This document shows, piece after piece, positions 41,956-51,436 of a DNA stretch of 64,000 nt. The translations under genes were made by a program, and so were the position numbers. The notes under the pieces were generated by a model. It ran no database searches and was not told where the DNA came from. It worked only from the letters and a program-made list of their open reading frames with translations. Each line of letters starts with the position of its first letter. Position 1 is the stretch's first letter. This DNA is from an uncultured Bacilli bacterium (GTDB taxonomy: Bacteria; Bacillota_I; Bacilli_A; ML615J-28; CAG-313): contig CAKONV010000008.1 in NCBI GenBank assembly GCA_934098295.1, positions 1-64,000 on the forward strand, given 5' to 3'.

Positions 41956-43386
41956 ATGAAAAAAATTATTATTATTGGTGGTGGAATTTCGGGACTTAGT
42001 GCCGGCATCAATGCTTTACTAAAAGGTAATAAAGTTACTATTTATGAAAAAAATGCTTGGGCTGGTGGCTGTTGTACTGGTTGGGTTAGAGAAGGCTACT
42101 ATATAGACAACTGCATGCATTGGTTAACAGGAACTAATCAACATACAAAGGATTTTAAACTTTGGAAAAAACTCGGTGCAATTGATGAAACAAGTAATTT
42201 ATATCAAGGAAAATATTTTTATCAATCAACATTTGAAAAAAAGACGATTAGCCTTGGTGTTGATACAGAACAATTACGACTTGATATGTTAGTTACATCT
42301 CCTAATGACCGCAAAGAAATTAATAAATTTATAAATACCATAAATTATATGATTAAAGCCAATAAACATGAAAATGCTATATCTGATTTAATCAATAAAA
42401 CTAGTTATTTAAAAGCCTATTTACATTATAATAAACTTTCTTTAGGTGATCTTGCAGCTCGATTTAAGCATCCATTATTAAAAAAGCTAATAACCGATTA
42501 TATACCTAAAGAATATTCTAGTTTAGCTTTACTTTGTGCTTATTCTATTTTTGCTAGTGGAAATGGTAAAGTATATTTAAAAGGTTCAAAAGCTTTTGCA
42601 GAAAATATATTAAATAGATATTTATCACTTGGTGGTGAAATTTATTTTAATTCTGAAGTTACTAGCTTAAAAGTAAATAATAATAAAATTGAAAATATAT
42701 ATGTAAATGGTAACGAAAAAACAGCTGATATATATATTTGTGCTTGTGATGCTAATTATTTGTTTGAACATATGCTGCCTAAAAAGTATATGCCTATACC
42801 TTTAGAAAAGAAATTTTCTAATCTTTCTAATTATCCTACTTATTCTGGATATCAAGCCGCTTTCTTAATTGATAAAAAAGATAATTGTATTAAAGATACT
42901 GTTGTTTTTGAAATACCTTCAACGAAAGTAGCAACAAGAAAAATTAATCGTCTCGTTTTAAAGGAATATTCCTACCTATACCCAAACAAAAACAAAACTG
43001 TTTATCAAATTTTAGTACCACAAACAATGAGTGATTACAAGTACTGGGAAGAATTATACAAAACAAGCAATGAAGAGTATACAAAAACTAAGAATGAACT
43101 GGCTAATATTTTAAAAGAACATATATGTAATGAATTTCCGAAGTTAAAGAATTCCATTACATTACTTGATAGTTGGACTCCTCTTACTTATAATAATTAC
43201 TTTCATTCGTTCTGTGGATCATTTATGGGGTTCACTTTTACAAACAAAGCTTCCTTAAAGTCGCTTAGTCCTAAAGTACCTAATATATCTAATCTTTATC
43301 TTGCATCATATTGGTTAAAACCTTATGCAGGACTACCTGTTGCATCTTCAATTGGTGAAAGTGTTGTTAAACATATAAAAGGGTGA
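41956..43386 (+). CDS. Phytoene-desaturase-like FAD-dependent oxidoreductase
   Basis: A 476-residue flavoprotein. The N-terminal FAD motif KIIIIGGGISGLSAGINALLKGN is followed by VTIYEKNAWAGGCCTGWVREGYYIDNCMHWLTG, typical of the CrtI / FAD amine-oxidase superfamily. A C-terminal motif GLPVASSIGESVVKHI closes the FAD site. It has no other carotenoid genes around it, so the substrate is unknown; many gut Bacillota carry such stand-alone enzymes. SD AGAGGTGATG. A symmetrical terminator separates it from the convergent cupin gene. Confidence 0.88.
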   Translation: MKKIIIIGGGISGLSAGINALLKGNKVTIYEKNAWAGGCCTGWVREGYYIDNCMHWLTGTNQHTKDFKLWKKLGAIDETSNLYQGKYFYQSTFEKKTISLGVDTEQLRLDMLVTSPNDRKEINKFINTINYMIKANKHENAISDLINKTSYLKAYLHYNKLSLGDLAARFKHPLLKKLITDYIPKEYSSLALLCAYSIFASGNGKVYLKGSKAFAENILNRYLSLGGEIYFNSEVTSLKVNNNKIENIYVNGNEKTADIYICACDANYLFEHMLPKKYMPIPLEKKFSNLSNYPTYSGYQAAFLIDKKDNCIKDTVVFEIPSTKVATRKINRLVLKEYSYLYPNKNKTVYQILVPQTMSDYKYWEELYKTSNEEYTKTKNELANILKEHICNEFPKLKNSITLLDSWTPLTYNNYFHSFCGSFMGFTFTNKASLKSLSPKVPNISNLYLASYWLKPYAGLPVASSIGESVVKHIKG

Positions 43387-43407
43387 GCATTTTGCTCACC
43401 CTTTTTA
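43378..43407. terminator. Bidirectional terminator between convergent genes
   Basis: AAAGGGTGAGCA pairs with TGCTCACCCTTT, T-runs on both sides. It serves the oxidoreductase (+) and cupin (-) genes and overlaps the ends of both. Confidence 0.92.
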
Positions 43408-43725
43408 GAATACTACAACTAACAACATTTTAAATTTTTCTTCACCCATAACAGCATGAGGATGACCAGCTGGCATTACAATTGATTGTCCTTCTGTTAA
43501 AAAGTAATCAGTGCCATCAATAGTTATTTTTCCTTTTCCGTCTAAACAAGTTACAAAAGCTTCACCATCTGATGAATGGGTACTAATTTCTTCCTCTTTA
43601 TCAAATGAAAATAGTGTTATACTTACATGATGGTTTTGAACTAATGTTTTGCTGACAACTTGCCCATCTTGATAAGCTATTTGATCCTTTAATGTTAATA
43701 CTTCTTTTTTAGAAATGTTTTTCAT
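43405..43725 (-). CDS. Small cupin protein
   Basis: A 106-residue single-domain cupin. Motif 1 is ISTHSSDGEAFVTCLDGKGKITIDG and motif 2 LTEGQSIVMPAGHPHAVMGEEKF; the metal ligands His, Glu (DGEAF) and His of motif 2 are present. Such small cupins bind a metal and a small ligand; the substrate is unknown. It stands alone, with its end inside the shared terminator. Confidence 0.9.
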   Translation of the reverse strand: MKNISKKEVLTLKDQIAYQDGQVVSKTLVQNHHVSITLFSFDKEEEISTHSSDGEAFVTCLDGKGKITIDGTDYFLTEGQSIVMPAGHPHAVMGEEKFKMLLVVVF

Positions 43726-43749
43726 TATGGTGAGATTAGTTTTAAAAAA

Positions 43750-43900
43750 CTAGTCTTTTTTATTTTTAACTCTTTTGGTTCTATTTCTTACATATTTAAC
43801 CAAAAAGAAAATAGTTGGAGAATTGTTCATATTTTCAAATCTAGTTATTTGTTGATGCATTACTCCCATTTTATCTGCAATTTCTTGTTGAGTGTATCAT
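43750..43900 (-). pseudogene. Remnant of an HTH regulator
   Basis: One frame reads YTQQEIADKMGVMHQQITRF and ENMNNSPTIFFLVKYV, the recognition half of an XRE-type HTH. It has a stop directly before it and no start. It is a truncated antitoxin- or regulator-like gene between cupin and tRNA-Gly. Confidence 0.6.
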
Positions 43901-43957
43901 ATATTTGCAAAGAAAAAAGGCTTGATAACATTTGTATCAAACCTTTTGATTTTTTTA

Positions 43958-44032
43958 TGGAGCAGGTAACCGGAATCGAACCGGCATCTTCGCCATGGCA
44001 AGGCGGCATAATAGCCTTTATACTATACCTGC
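43958..44032 (-). tRNA. tRNA-Gly (GCC)
   Basis: Acceptor GCAGGTA / TACCTGC, loop TTGCCAT giving GCC, T-arm GCCGGTTCGATTCCGGT, encoded CCA. Its antisense makes a spurious frame on the plus strand. Confidence 0.95.
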
Positions 44033-44049
44033 ATCACAAAAGCAATAAT

Positions 44050-44078
44050 AGTATATCAAAAATTCGTTATCATTTCAA
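44050..44078 (-). promoter_or_regulatory. Promoter of tRNA-Gly
   Basis: TTGAAA-N17-TATACT, minus strand, 18 bp before the tRNA. Confidence 0.8.
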
Positions 44079-44129
44079 GTCTAATGCTTTTTAATTTTCA
44101 ATCATACTATTTAATTGCTTTTATTTTTT

Positions 44130-44882
44130 TTAGTCTTCTTGTGGTTCCCAATTTACATTGTAGTAAACATCTTGAACATCTTCATCTTCTTCAAGCATGC
44201 CTAGTAAACGTTCAAATTGTTCTTTTTCTTTGTCGTTTGCAAAGTCTACCATGTTTTGAGTTTCCCATGTTACTTTATCAACAATAAAGTCTAAGTCAGC
44301 TTTAGCAGCAACTAAAGCGTTACGTACTTTAGTGTATTCTGAGAAATCAGCAACAATAGTAACAACTTCTTCACCAGTTTCTTCATCTTTTTCTGTGTAA
44401 GTATCTTTTGGATCGCAATCAGCATCAAGTAATGCCATTACTGCATCTTCTTCACTTAAACCTTTAAAAGAGAAAATTGCTAAATGTTGGAATTGATAAG
44501 TTACACTACCACTCATAGCGATTTTTCCACCACATTTTTGTAATGCAACTTTGACAGCTGTTTGTGTACGATTGTGATTGTCAGTTAATGCTTCGATAAC
44601 AAGTTGTGATTGTCCTGGTCCAAAACCTTCTAATAGTAATTCTGTATATGATGTTTGGTCAGCACCTTTTGCTTTATCGATAGCTCTTTTAATAACATCA
44701 GCAGTAACTTGTTCCTTCTTTGCTTTTTCAATTGTTCTTTTTAATGTTTGATTCATGTCAGGGTCAGGAACGCCACCTTTAGCAGCCATAAATATTAAAC
44801 GGCTCCATTTGTTATTTAATTTTGATTTTGCAGCGGCAGTCTTAGCCATTGATGCTGCACGAACTTCATGTGCTCTACCCAT
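44130..44882 (-). CDS. YebC/PmpR-family regulatory protein
   Basis: A 250-residue protein of the YebC/TACO1 family, linked to transcription control and, more recently, to translation of proline-rich stretches. It shows KLNNKWSRLIFMAAKGGVPDPDMN (about 21-44), LKRTIEKAKKEQVTADVIKRAIDKAKG, and the conserved YTELLLEGFGPG followed by LTDNHNRT (about 78-106). The start MGRAHEVRAASMAKTAAAK resembles YeeN-type members. SD AAGGAG. Acidic C-terminus (LLGMLEEDEDVQDVYYNV) as is usual. Confidence 0.93.
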   Translation of the reverse strand: MGRAHEVRAASMAKTAAAKSKLNNKWSRLIFMAAKGGVPDPDMNQTLKRTIEKAKKEQVTADVIKRAIDKAKGADQTSYTELLLEGFGPGQSQLVIEALTDNHNRTQTAVKVALQKCGGKIAMSGSVTYQFQHLAIFSFKGLSEEDAVMALLDADCDPKDTYTEKDEETGEEVVTIVADFSEYTKVRNALVAAKADLDFIVDKVTWETQNMVDFANDKEKEQFERLLGMLEEDEDVQDVYYNVNWEPQED

Positions 44883-45010
44883 AATATTTCTCCTTATTTA
44901 AATTTACTAACATATTATACCACTTTTATTATCTCATTAAAAGCAAATTGTATCATTTTTTTTATTTTTTTATGATTTTGTTGCATTTTAAATTACAATT
45001 CACCTACATA

Positions 45011-45853
45011 TTATGCATCTATTTGTTTAGAAATAATCTTTTTTAACTTTTTAAAATCATTAACTGTTGCTTCTCCCATTCTACTAGCAAGGTTATTTGT
45101 AGGATTAGCGATATCAATTAACATATATGGTTTTTTTCTTACATCTGTTCTTACGACACCTAGTCTACGATAAGTATCATCATCTTGATCGATTTTTATA
45201 CCTTTTAAAAGATCATCTATTGAACGAATAAATTCTTTTAAGTAAGCTAGATATGTATGCGTTGTAAAGTTAACACATAAACCATAATATAATAATAATG
45301 AAATGGTATAACAATCAATGTTTAAGTTTTCACTATCACTATAATATTTTATTAATTGAACAGTATTTTTAAATAAATTAAAATCACTTGCTGCTAAGTT
45401 TATAAAATTTACTCTTAGATTATCTTGTTCTAAAAAATAATCATTTTGATATTCTAAAGGTTGTTCATATCTAATAGCTAAATTTATTTTATATGGTTGA
45501 GTAATTAAACTAATGGTATTTTTATTATCATCAATTGCAATTTGTGTTGATTTTTCGAGATTATATTTGAATATAATATCATTCCAAATTTCATTAATAA
45601 CAACTTGATTCATTAGTAAATAATTTTCTTTTTCACATTGTTTTATAATAACCATTAAATCAAGTTCTTTCATATTATGTGACGTAAGGCTACTAGCTAA
45701 AGAGAATCCTTTACATACTTGTTTAATTTCAAAATGACGGCAATTGTTTTTTAGATTATCTAATAGTTGAGATATAATCAAATCAATGTTTTCTTTATCT
45801 TCTTTAGTTAACTCTAATTCTGTTACTATTTTGCGGTAATCTTTTTCTGTCAT
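45011..45853 (-). CDS. OAS-like nucleotidyltransferase-fold protein, catalytic residues degenerate
   Basis: A 280-residue protein with a polymerase-beta-type fold. VCKGFSLASSLTSHNMKELDLMVII (about 46-70) matches the GS...DxD region, with Glu for the first Asp. YKINLAIRYEQ (about 118) sits where the third Asp is usual but has Asn. Near the C-terminus LIDIANPTNNLASRMG matches the D(P)ANPTNN motif of 2'-5' OAS/CD-NTase-like enzymes. It may be inactive or altered. No CBASS effector is nearby; a PHP-domain phosphatase gene lies 16 bp upstream. Confidence 0.65.
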   Translation of the reverse strand: MTEKDYRKIVTELELTKEDKENIDLIISQLLDNLKNNCRHFEIKQVCKGFSLASSLTSHNMKELDLMVIIKQCEKENYLLMNQVVINEIWNDIIFKYNLEKSTQIAIDDNKNTISLITQPYKINLAIRYEQPLEYQNDYFLEQDNLRVNFINLAASDFNLFKNTVQLIKYYSDSENLNIDCYTISLLLYYGLCVNFTTHTYLAYLKEFIRSIDDLLKGIKIDQDDDTYRRLGVVRTDVRKKPYMLIDIANPTNNLASRMGEATVNDFKKLKKIISKQIDA

Positions 45854-45869
45854 AAAACCTCCTTAATTT

Positions 45870-46661
45870 TTATATGTCAAAATTATAACATTTTCTTTTA
45901 ACAAAATAACAAAGATGGTCAAAACCACAATCTTTGATAATTTGTTTGTATTTATCAAAACCTTCCATATATCTATCAATTATATGAGCATCTGATGATA
46001 ATGTTAGTTTTGTTCCCTGCAAACTCTTATATAAACCAAGTAAATATTTTAAATGAGTGTCAGGAAAAGCTTTTTGTACTTTTGTGTTAATTTCTAAAGC
46101 TTTGTCTTTCTTTATTAATTGTTTTAGAATAGGGATTAAATAATGTTCATAGTCTGAAAACTTTAAGCCTTTATCAATATTATAAGCGGTTTTAAAGCCA
46201 TAATCAATATGTGCTAAAACATCAAAATCATCCATAGATAGCATTGCATCCATCATTTGATTAAAGTACATTTCTAAACATTTATCAATTCCATATTCTC
46301 TAAAAAAACTTTCGTAATAATATTCCATAAGGGGATTATTGTGAATACTTAAGTTTATTACATCAAAGTCTTGACTATTTATCCATTTTTCCATTTTAGG
46401 CCTAAAATCAGCTCTATATCCGATTTCTACTCCTAAAAGAGGAATTGGTCCACCTGACTTGTAAAGTTCTGATAATCTCTTTTTTAATTTTTCAAAATCA
46501 GCTGTCCAATCTTCGTGATTAGGATGAACATCAAAATCAATATGTTCAGTAGTTATAAAATATTTACATCCTAATTCTTTAGCTTTATTATAATAATTAT
46601 CTATTAATTCTTTAGAGTCATGGGAAAAACATGAATGGACGTGTTGATCATGTAAAATCAT
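45870..46661 (-). CDS. PHP-domain phosphatase (histidinol-phosphatase-like)
   Basis: A 263-residue PHP protein of the HisJ/HisK type. Metal ligands are visible in HDQHVHSCFSHDS (residues 4-16), FITTEHIDFD (about 35-44), LLGVEIGYR with its Glu, SIHNNP, VLAHIDYGFK and LTLSSDAHIIDRY (about 215-227). Histidinol phosphate hydrolysis is the named activity for HisJ, but no other histidine genes are near, so the substrate is open. It probably forms an operon with the nucleotidyltransferase-like gene. Confidence 0.85.
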   Translation of the reverse strand: MILHDQHVHSCFSHDSKELIDNYYNKAKELGCKYFITTEHIDFDVHPNHEDWTADFEKLKKRLSELYKSGGPIPLLGVEIGYRADFRPKMEKWINSQDFDVINLSIHNNPLMEYYYESFFREYGIDKCLEMYFNQMMDAMLSMDDFDVLAHIDYGFKTAYNIDKGLKFSDYEHYLIPILKQLIKKDKALEINTKVQKAFPDTHLKYLLGLYKSLQGTKLTLSSDAHIIDRYMEGFDKYKQIIKDCGFDHLCYFVKRKCYNFDI

Positions 46662-46782
46662 TTTATTCCTTCTTTCTTTGTACTTTTTTATTATACCACT
46701 TTTTATTTTTTATTTCTAGATAAAAGGTATTATATCCATAAAAGAAATTAGTATTTATAAAAAGTGATTTAAATACTAATTA

Positions 46783-46812
46783 AAAATGGTCCTTATTAAA
46801 GGACCATTTTTA
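46783..46812 (-). terminator. Intrinsic terminator of typA
   Basis: AAAATGGTCCTT pairs with AAGGACCATTTT around a short loop. The typA stop codon lies at its edge. Confidence 0.9.
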
Positions 46813-48636
46813 TTTATTTTGTCTTAATTTTGAAGCATCATATTTTTTTCGATCAACGGTGTTTAAAATAACTTTACGTAAACGGATATGTTTAGGAGTG
46901 ATTTCAACTAATTCATCATCATCAATAAATTCCAAATCATTTTCTAAGCTTAATAGTTTAGGAGCTTTTAAGACAACCGTATTATCTTTTGTTGAACTTC
47001 TTTGGTTAGTCATTTGTTTAGCTTTCGTGATGTTTACGGCTAAGTCTTCTTCTCTATTACAAGTTCCAACAATCATTCCCTCATACACTTCTTCACCTGG
47101 TGATATAAATAGTTCTCCACGATCTTCAATGCCACCACAGGCATAAGCTGTAGCAACACCATCATTCATAGATACTAAAACATGTTGTTTTCTTCCTGTA
47201 AAGGTTTCTGGAGTGGTTGGTCGATAATCACTAAAAACGTGGTTTAGAATTCCATAACCATGGGTTGCGGTCATAAATTCTGTTGAAAAGCCAATTAGTC
47301 CTTTTGAAGGAACTACATATGTTAATCTTGTCTGACCATCTTTAGAATTCATTGTTACAAGATTACCTCTTCTTTTGCCAAGCATTTCAATAGTGGGGCC
47401 AACATATTCATCAGGGCAATCAATTACGACATCTTCATATGGTTCGCAAGTTTTACCATCGATTTCTCTTAAAATTACTTTAGGTCTAGATACTTGGAAT
47501 TCAAATCCTTCTCTTCTTAACATCTCGATTAAAATTGATAGATGTAGTTCACCACGACCTGATACTACCCATTCTTCTTTTAGCGGCACTCTTTCTACTT
47601 TCAAGCTTACATCGCTTTGTGTCTCTTTAAATAATCGTTCTTCAATTTTACGAGCTGTAACAAGTTTTCCATCTCTACCAACAAAAGGAGATGTATTAGT
47701 TCCAAAAGTCATTTTTACGGTTGGTTCACTTACATGAATTAAAGGAAGAGCTTCTTCTTTACCAATTTCACAAATTGTTTCTCCAACATATATATCTGGA
47801 AGTCCAGCAATACCAACGATATCACCAGCGGAAGCACTTTCTACTTCAACTCTCTTAATACCAACGAAATTGAATAATTTCTGAATTCTAAATTGGGTAA
47901 TAGAACCATCAATTCTAACACATGATACCATTTCGTTAACTTTGATAATTCCTCTTTTTACTCTACCAATACCAATTCTTCCTACATAATCATTATAGTC
48001 AAGTAAAGCAGGTTGAAATTGAAGTGGGGAAGTTGTATCATTATCAGGATCAGGTATTTCTTTTAAAATCATATCAAGTAGTGGAATCATACCTTTTTCT
48101 TGAGCTTGAGGATCATCAGATAGGCTAGAAGTACCATTAACAGCTGATGTATAAACTACTGGGAATTCTAATTGATCATCATCAGCTCCTAAATCAATAA
48201 ATAAGTCTAGTACTTCGTCGATAACAGCAGCTGGGCGTGCCGATGGTTTATCAATTTTATTTATAACAACAATAGCCTTATGATGGAATTCTAAAGCCTT
48301 TTTTAAAACAAATCTTGTTTGAGGCATGGTTCCTTCATAAGCATCTACTACTAATAGAACACCATCAACCATTCCCATAATTCTTTCAACTTCACCAGAA
48401 AAATCAGCGTGTCCAGGTGTATCCAATATATTAATTTTATAATCTTTATAATAAACGCCCGTTGGTTTAGCAAGAATAGTTATACCTCTTTCACGTTCAA
48501 TATCGTTAGAGTCCATAACACATTCTTCAACAACTTCATTTTCTCTAAATGTTTTTGTTGATGATAGTAAGGAATCAACTAAAGTGGTTTTGCCATGGTC
48601 AACATGGGCTATAATGGCGATGTTTTTAATCTTCAT
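46810..48636 (-). CDS. typA: Ribosome-associated GTPase TypA/BipA
   Basis: A 608-residue translational GTPase involved in 50S assembly and stress. G1 is IAHVDHGKTTLVDSLL (residues 9-24), then RERGITILAK, G3 LDTPGHADFSGEVERI, G4 VINKIDKPSARP, and G5 TSAVNG. The BipA C-terminal domain shows FMTATHGYGILNHVFSDY and KAKQMTNQRSS. Length is normal. A GACTCTAT / ATAGGGTC inverted repeat (48660-48690) lies in the 5' region before the SD; with no U-tract it is more likely a leader hairpin than a terminator. Confidence 0.97.
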   Translation of the reverse strand: MKIKNIAIIAHVDHGKTTLVDSLLSSTKTFRENEVVEECVMDSNDIERERGITILAKPTGVYYKDYKINILDTPGHADFSGEVERIMGMVDGVLLVVDAYEGTMPQTRFVLKKALEFHHKAIVVINKIDKPSARPAAVIDEVLDLFIDLGADDDQLEFPVVYTSAVNGTSSLSDDPQAQEKGMIPLLDMILKEIPDPDNDTTSPLQFQPALLDYNDYVGRIGIGRVKRGIIKVNEMVSCVRIDGSITQFRIQKLFNFVGIKRVEVESASAGDIVGIAGLPDIYVGETICEIGKEEALPLIHVSEPTVKMTFGTNTSPFVGRDGKLVTARKIEERLFKETQSDVSLKVERVPLKEEWVVSGRGELHLSILIEMLRREGFEFQVSRPKVILREIDGKTCEPYEDVVIDCPDEYVGPTIEMLGKRRGNLVTMNSKDGQTRLTYVVPSKGLIGFSTEFMTATHGYGILNHVFSDYRPTTPETFTGRKQHVLVSMNDGVATAYACGGIEDRGELFISPGEEVYEGMIVGTCNREEDLAVNITKAKQMTNQRSSTKDNTVVLKAPKLLSLENDLEFIDDDELVEITPKHIRLRKVILNTVDRKKYDASKLRQNK

Positions 48637-48748
48637 AATATTTTCTCTTTCTTTGAAAATGACCCTATCTTTTTTTTAAAAATAGAGTCTTAATCTATAA
48701 CTATTTATATTTTACTATTATTTATGTGATTTGTCAAAAAACTAAACT

Positions 48749-49645
48749 TTATAAAACGGTTACAGATTTTTCTTTTGTGTTTAGTCTTACCTTTAATCCA
48801 ATTGGTAAATTTATAAAAGGGTTAGTATGTCCACATTCAAAGTTACTAATAACTGGAATGTTAAGAGGATGTAAATAGAAATCTAATAATTCATCAACAG
48901 TTTGATCAGACTCTGATGTACATGAAGAAAAAGTTCCACATATTACACCTTTTAATTCCTTTAATTTACCAGCAAGTTTTAATGCACAAAGCATTCTATC
49001 GATGGAATATGGAGCTTCTTCAACATCTTCTATAAATAAGATTTTATCTTTCATGTCAATTTCATAAGGAGTTCCTAACAAGTTATAAATTAAACTTAAA
49101 TTACCACCTACTAATATTCCTTCTGCACATCCATTGTTAATAATCGTTAGTTCTTGTTCGCTATTTTTTAAAGGAGCTAGAAATCCATTTTCCATCAAAT
49201 CAAAAAAATTATTGACTGTATTTAAGGGAGCATGTCTTAGACAAATTCCCATATCACCATGCAAAGTTGGAAATGAACATTTTTGATAAATAACATTCAA
49301 TAAAACTGTAATATCTGAAAAACCTACGATAAGTTTAGGATTTTTTTTAATTAAATCAAAATCTAATTTATCAATTATTCTTGAACAGCCATAACCGCCC
49401 TTGTAACAAAATATCGCGTCAATTTTAGGATCTAAAAACATATCCATTAAATCTTGAGCTCTTTCTTCATCGCTACCGGCTAAATAGCCTTCTTTTAGCA
49501 TCATCGTTTTTCCCAATTTATATTTGTAACCTCTCTTAGTTAACATTGTCAAAAATTCATTAACTTCTTCATTTGTGCGAGGATGAAAAGCAGGGCATAC
49601 AAGTCCTATTGTAGCCCCCTTCTTAACTAAAAATAATTTATTCAT
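48749..49645 (-). CDS. LD-carboxypeptidase family protein (S66)
   Basis: A 298-residue serine peptidase of family S66 (LdcA/MccF). The nucleophile motif is LIVGFSDITVLLN (Ser near residue 107), the Glu/His partners lie in LFIEDVEEAPYSIDRML (about 200) and ISNFECGHTNPFINLPIG (about 265-282). FCYKGGYGCSRI is also typical. LdcA removes the terminal D-Ala from murein tetrapeptides; MccF members cleave microcin C. The wall-related neighbours favour the first role. The start overlaps the upstream gene by 8 bp. Confidence 0.92.
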   Translation of the reverse strand: MNKLFLVKKGATIGLVCPAFHPRTNEEVNEFLTMLTKRGYKYKLGKTMMLKEGYLAGSDEERAQDLMDMFLDPKIDAIFCYKGGYGCSRIIDKLDFDLIKKNPKLIVGFSDITVLLNVIYQKCSFPTLHGDMGICLRHAPLNTVNNFFDLMENGFLAPLKNSEQELTIINNGCAEGILVGGNLSLIYNLLGTPYEIDMKDKILFIEDVEEAPYSIDRMLCALKLAGKLKELKGVICGTFSSCTSESDQTVDELLDFYLHPLNIPVISNFECGHTNPFINLPIGLKVRLNTKEKSVTVL

Positions 49646-50759
49646 ATTCTTTTACCAAATACTTTAATATGTCAGATTCCATTTTTACCATATGTTCTGC
49701 GAACTCTTTATAGTTTGCACCATTACATAAGAAAATATACCCATTTTTTCTAGTATATAACATAAAACTGCGAAGACCATAAGCGCATCCAAAGTGACCT
49801 CTTAAAACCTCTTTTGAATATCCATCAAGAATTATTAGTTGTAATCCTTTAGCTTTATAACTAGGATCAGAAGATATTCCACGCCAATGAACTTTTTCCA
49901 TTTCGGAAATTGTTTCTTCTTTTAAGATACGGATACCATTATAACTGCCTTTATTCATCATCATAATCATTATTTTAGATAAATCAAGTGGGCTAATAAA
50001 TAAGCCACCAGCTGGGCCTCTAAAATTGTTACCAATTGGGTACTTTGGGAATAGTTTTTCTTCAAATAAATTTAAATCTCTTTCAAGAACAAATTCACCA
50101 TTTTGATAATCATATAAACTTGCTACTTTTTCTTTTTTTTCAACTTGATCAATTCGGTAACCACCATCAATTTCTAGTGGGTCAAGAATTACTTCTTTTA
50201 CATAATCAGTAAAAAGCTTATTAGTAATTTTTTCTATAATACAGGCAAGGATACCGCAACCAAAATTTGAATAATTCCAAACTGTTCCTGGTTCAGCATC
50301 TAAATATGTTTTTGGTGAATAATAAACATAATCAGGATTGTTTAATAAATCTTCTAAAGACACAAAAATTGTGGGACCATTAACGCCATCGTAACCACAG
50401 ATAGGATCATCATTTCCATCACATAAACTAGATGTTTGGGTCATTAACATTTCTGTTGTAATTGGTTTTAGTGGGAAGTGAGGATTTCTAACCTTAAAGC
50501 CTAAATATTTACTTATATCTTCATGAATGTCAAGTTTTCCCTCTTCAAAAAGTTTCATAGCACAAAGGGCAACAACAACTTTAGAAATTGACGCAATTCT
50601 ATATATTGTATCATTTTCAATTGGTTTTTTAGTCTCTAAACTAGATAGGCCATAGTTTACTAAATAGTCAACACCATCAGGATTAGCATGTAAAACACTT
50701 AATCCCACGTGGTCGTATTTACTAATAATTTTATCTAATTCTTTATCGACAATTTTCAT
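49638..50759 (-). CDS. Beta-lactamase-family serine hydrolase
   Basis: A 373-residue protein of the class C/AmpC-like serine hydrolase group. The S-x-x-K motif is RIASISKVVVALCAMKLFEEGKL (about residues 50-72), and Y-x-N is VWNYSNFGCGILACIIE (about 160-176). The HxG-like segment VLRGHFGCAYGLRSF lies near residue 325. It has no signal peptide, so it acts in the cytoplasm, perhaps as a peptidase or esterase on wall peptides. The start shares a base with the VanZ-like stop (TAATG). Confidence 0.88.
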   Translation of the reverse strand: MKIVDKELDKIISKYDHVGLSVLHANPDGVDYLVNYGLSSLETKKPIENDTIYRIASISKVVVALCAMKLFEEGKLDIHEDISKYLGFKVRNPHFPLKPITTEMLMTQTSSLCDGNDDPICGYDGVNGPTIFVSLEDLLNNPDYVYYSPKTYLDAEPGTVWNYSNFGCGILACIIEKITNKLFTDYVKEVILDPLEIDGGYRIDQVEKKEKVASLYDYQNGEFVLERDLNLFEEKLFPKYPIGNNFRGPAGGLFISPLDLSKIMIMMMNKGSYNGIRILKEETISEMEKVHWRGISSDPSYKAKGLQLIILDGYSKEVLRGHFGCAYGLRSFMLYTRKNGYIFLCNGANYKEFAEHMVKMESDILKYLVKEYE

Positions 50760-51262
50760 TAAATATTCTCCTCTAATTTTCTTTTTTTATTTTTCTTAAC
50801 ACTATAAATTATAAACATAAATAAAATAACTATTCCGTTTCCAATTAAATATCCTGAATAATCAATCATTACGTCTTTTATTGAAGGTCCCCGGCTATCC
50901 GCAAAGATTTGAATAACTTCTGATATAGCGGCAACTAAAAAGCCACTACCAAATAGTAATATTAATGTTAATACTCTTTTATTAATAAAACTAAAATAAA
51001 CTCCTACCGCAAACAAACCTAATACTAAAAATATTCCAAAATGTCCTATCGCTTTTCTAATAAATATTCTAACATTTTCTAATCCATATTTGTCAGCAAT
51101 AGGTTCTTCGCCTTTTCTTATATCATCAACAACGCCAATAACAATATCTGTAACCTTATTGCTTTCAGCAGCTGATTTTTCACCAGAAGCGGCAGCTTTA
51201 CTAAAGATAATTGCAATTATAAAAAGGTAAAAACAAAGCCAAACATATTTTAAATATCTCAT
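50759..51262 (-). CDS. VanZ-like membrane protein
   Basis: A 167-residue protein with four helices and the VanZ pattern: a basic RKAIGHFGIFLVLGLFAVGVY block (about 79-99), then AISEVIQIFADSRGPSIKDVMIDYSGYLIG (about 125-154). VanZ-like proteins are found in many Bacillota and relate to envelope tolerance; mechanism unclear. I start at MRYLKY, with SD AGGAGG 9 nt upstream. It heads the operon with the beta-lactamase-like and LD-carboxypeptidase genes. Confidence 0.88.
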   Translation of the reverse strand: MRYLKYVWLCFYLFIIAIIFSKAAASGEKSAAESNKVTDIVIGVVDDIRKGEEPIADKYGLENVRIFIRKAIGHFGIFLVLGLFAVGVYFSFINKRVLTLILLFGSGFLVAAISEVIQIFADSRGPSIKDVMIDYSGYLIGNGIVILFMFIIYSVKKNKKRKLEENI

Positions 51263-51391
51263 AACTTTAGTCCTCCTTTTTTTATTTACTCTTATATTAT
51301 ACATCAAAATGATATTTTTATCAATAGTTTAATCTTTTGTTTTTATAATTATGAATTCAATTATTATTAAAAAATATTATATATAATAAAT

Positions 51392-51425
51392 AAAAGAAAT
51401 ACTTGCTTTAACAAGTATTTCTTTT
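51392..51425 (-). terminator. Intrinsic terminator after the 184-residue membrane protein
   Basis: AAAAGAAATACTTG pairs perfectly with CAAGTATTTCTTTT. Confidence 0.92.
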
Positions 51426-51436
51426 TAATGTAGTTT

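Noticed and set aside
43849..44094. 81-codon plus-strand ORF
   Set aside because: It is the antisense of tRNA-Gly (VTGIEPASSPWQGG is a typical false translation).
45011..46661. CBASS-type defence system
   Set aside because: The nucleotidyltransferase has degenerate catalytic residues, and the neighbour is a PHP phosphatase; no effector, E1/E2/JAB or HORMA/TRIP13 genes are near.
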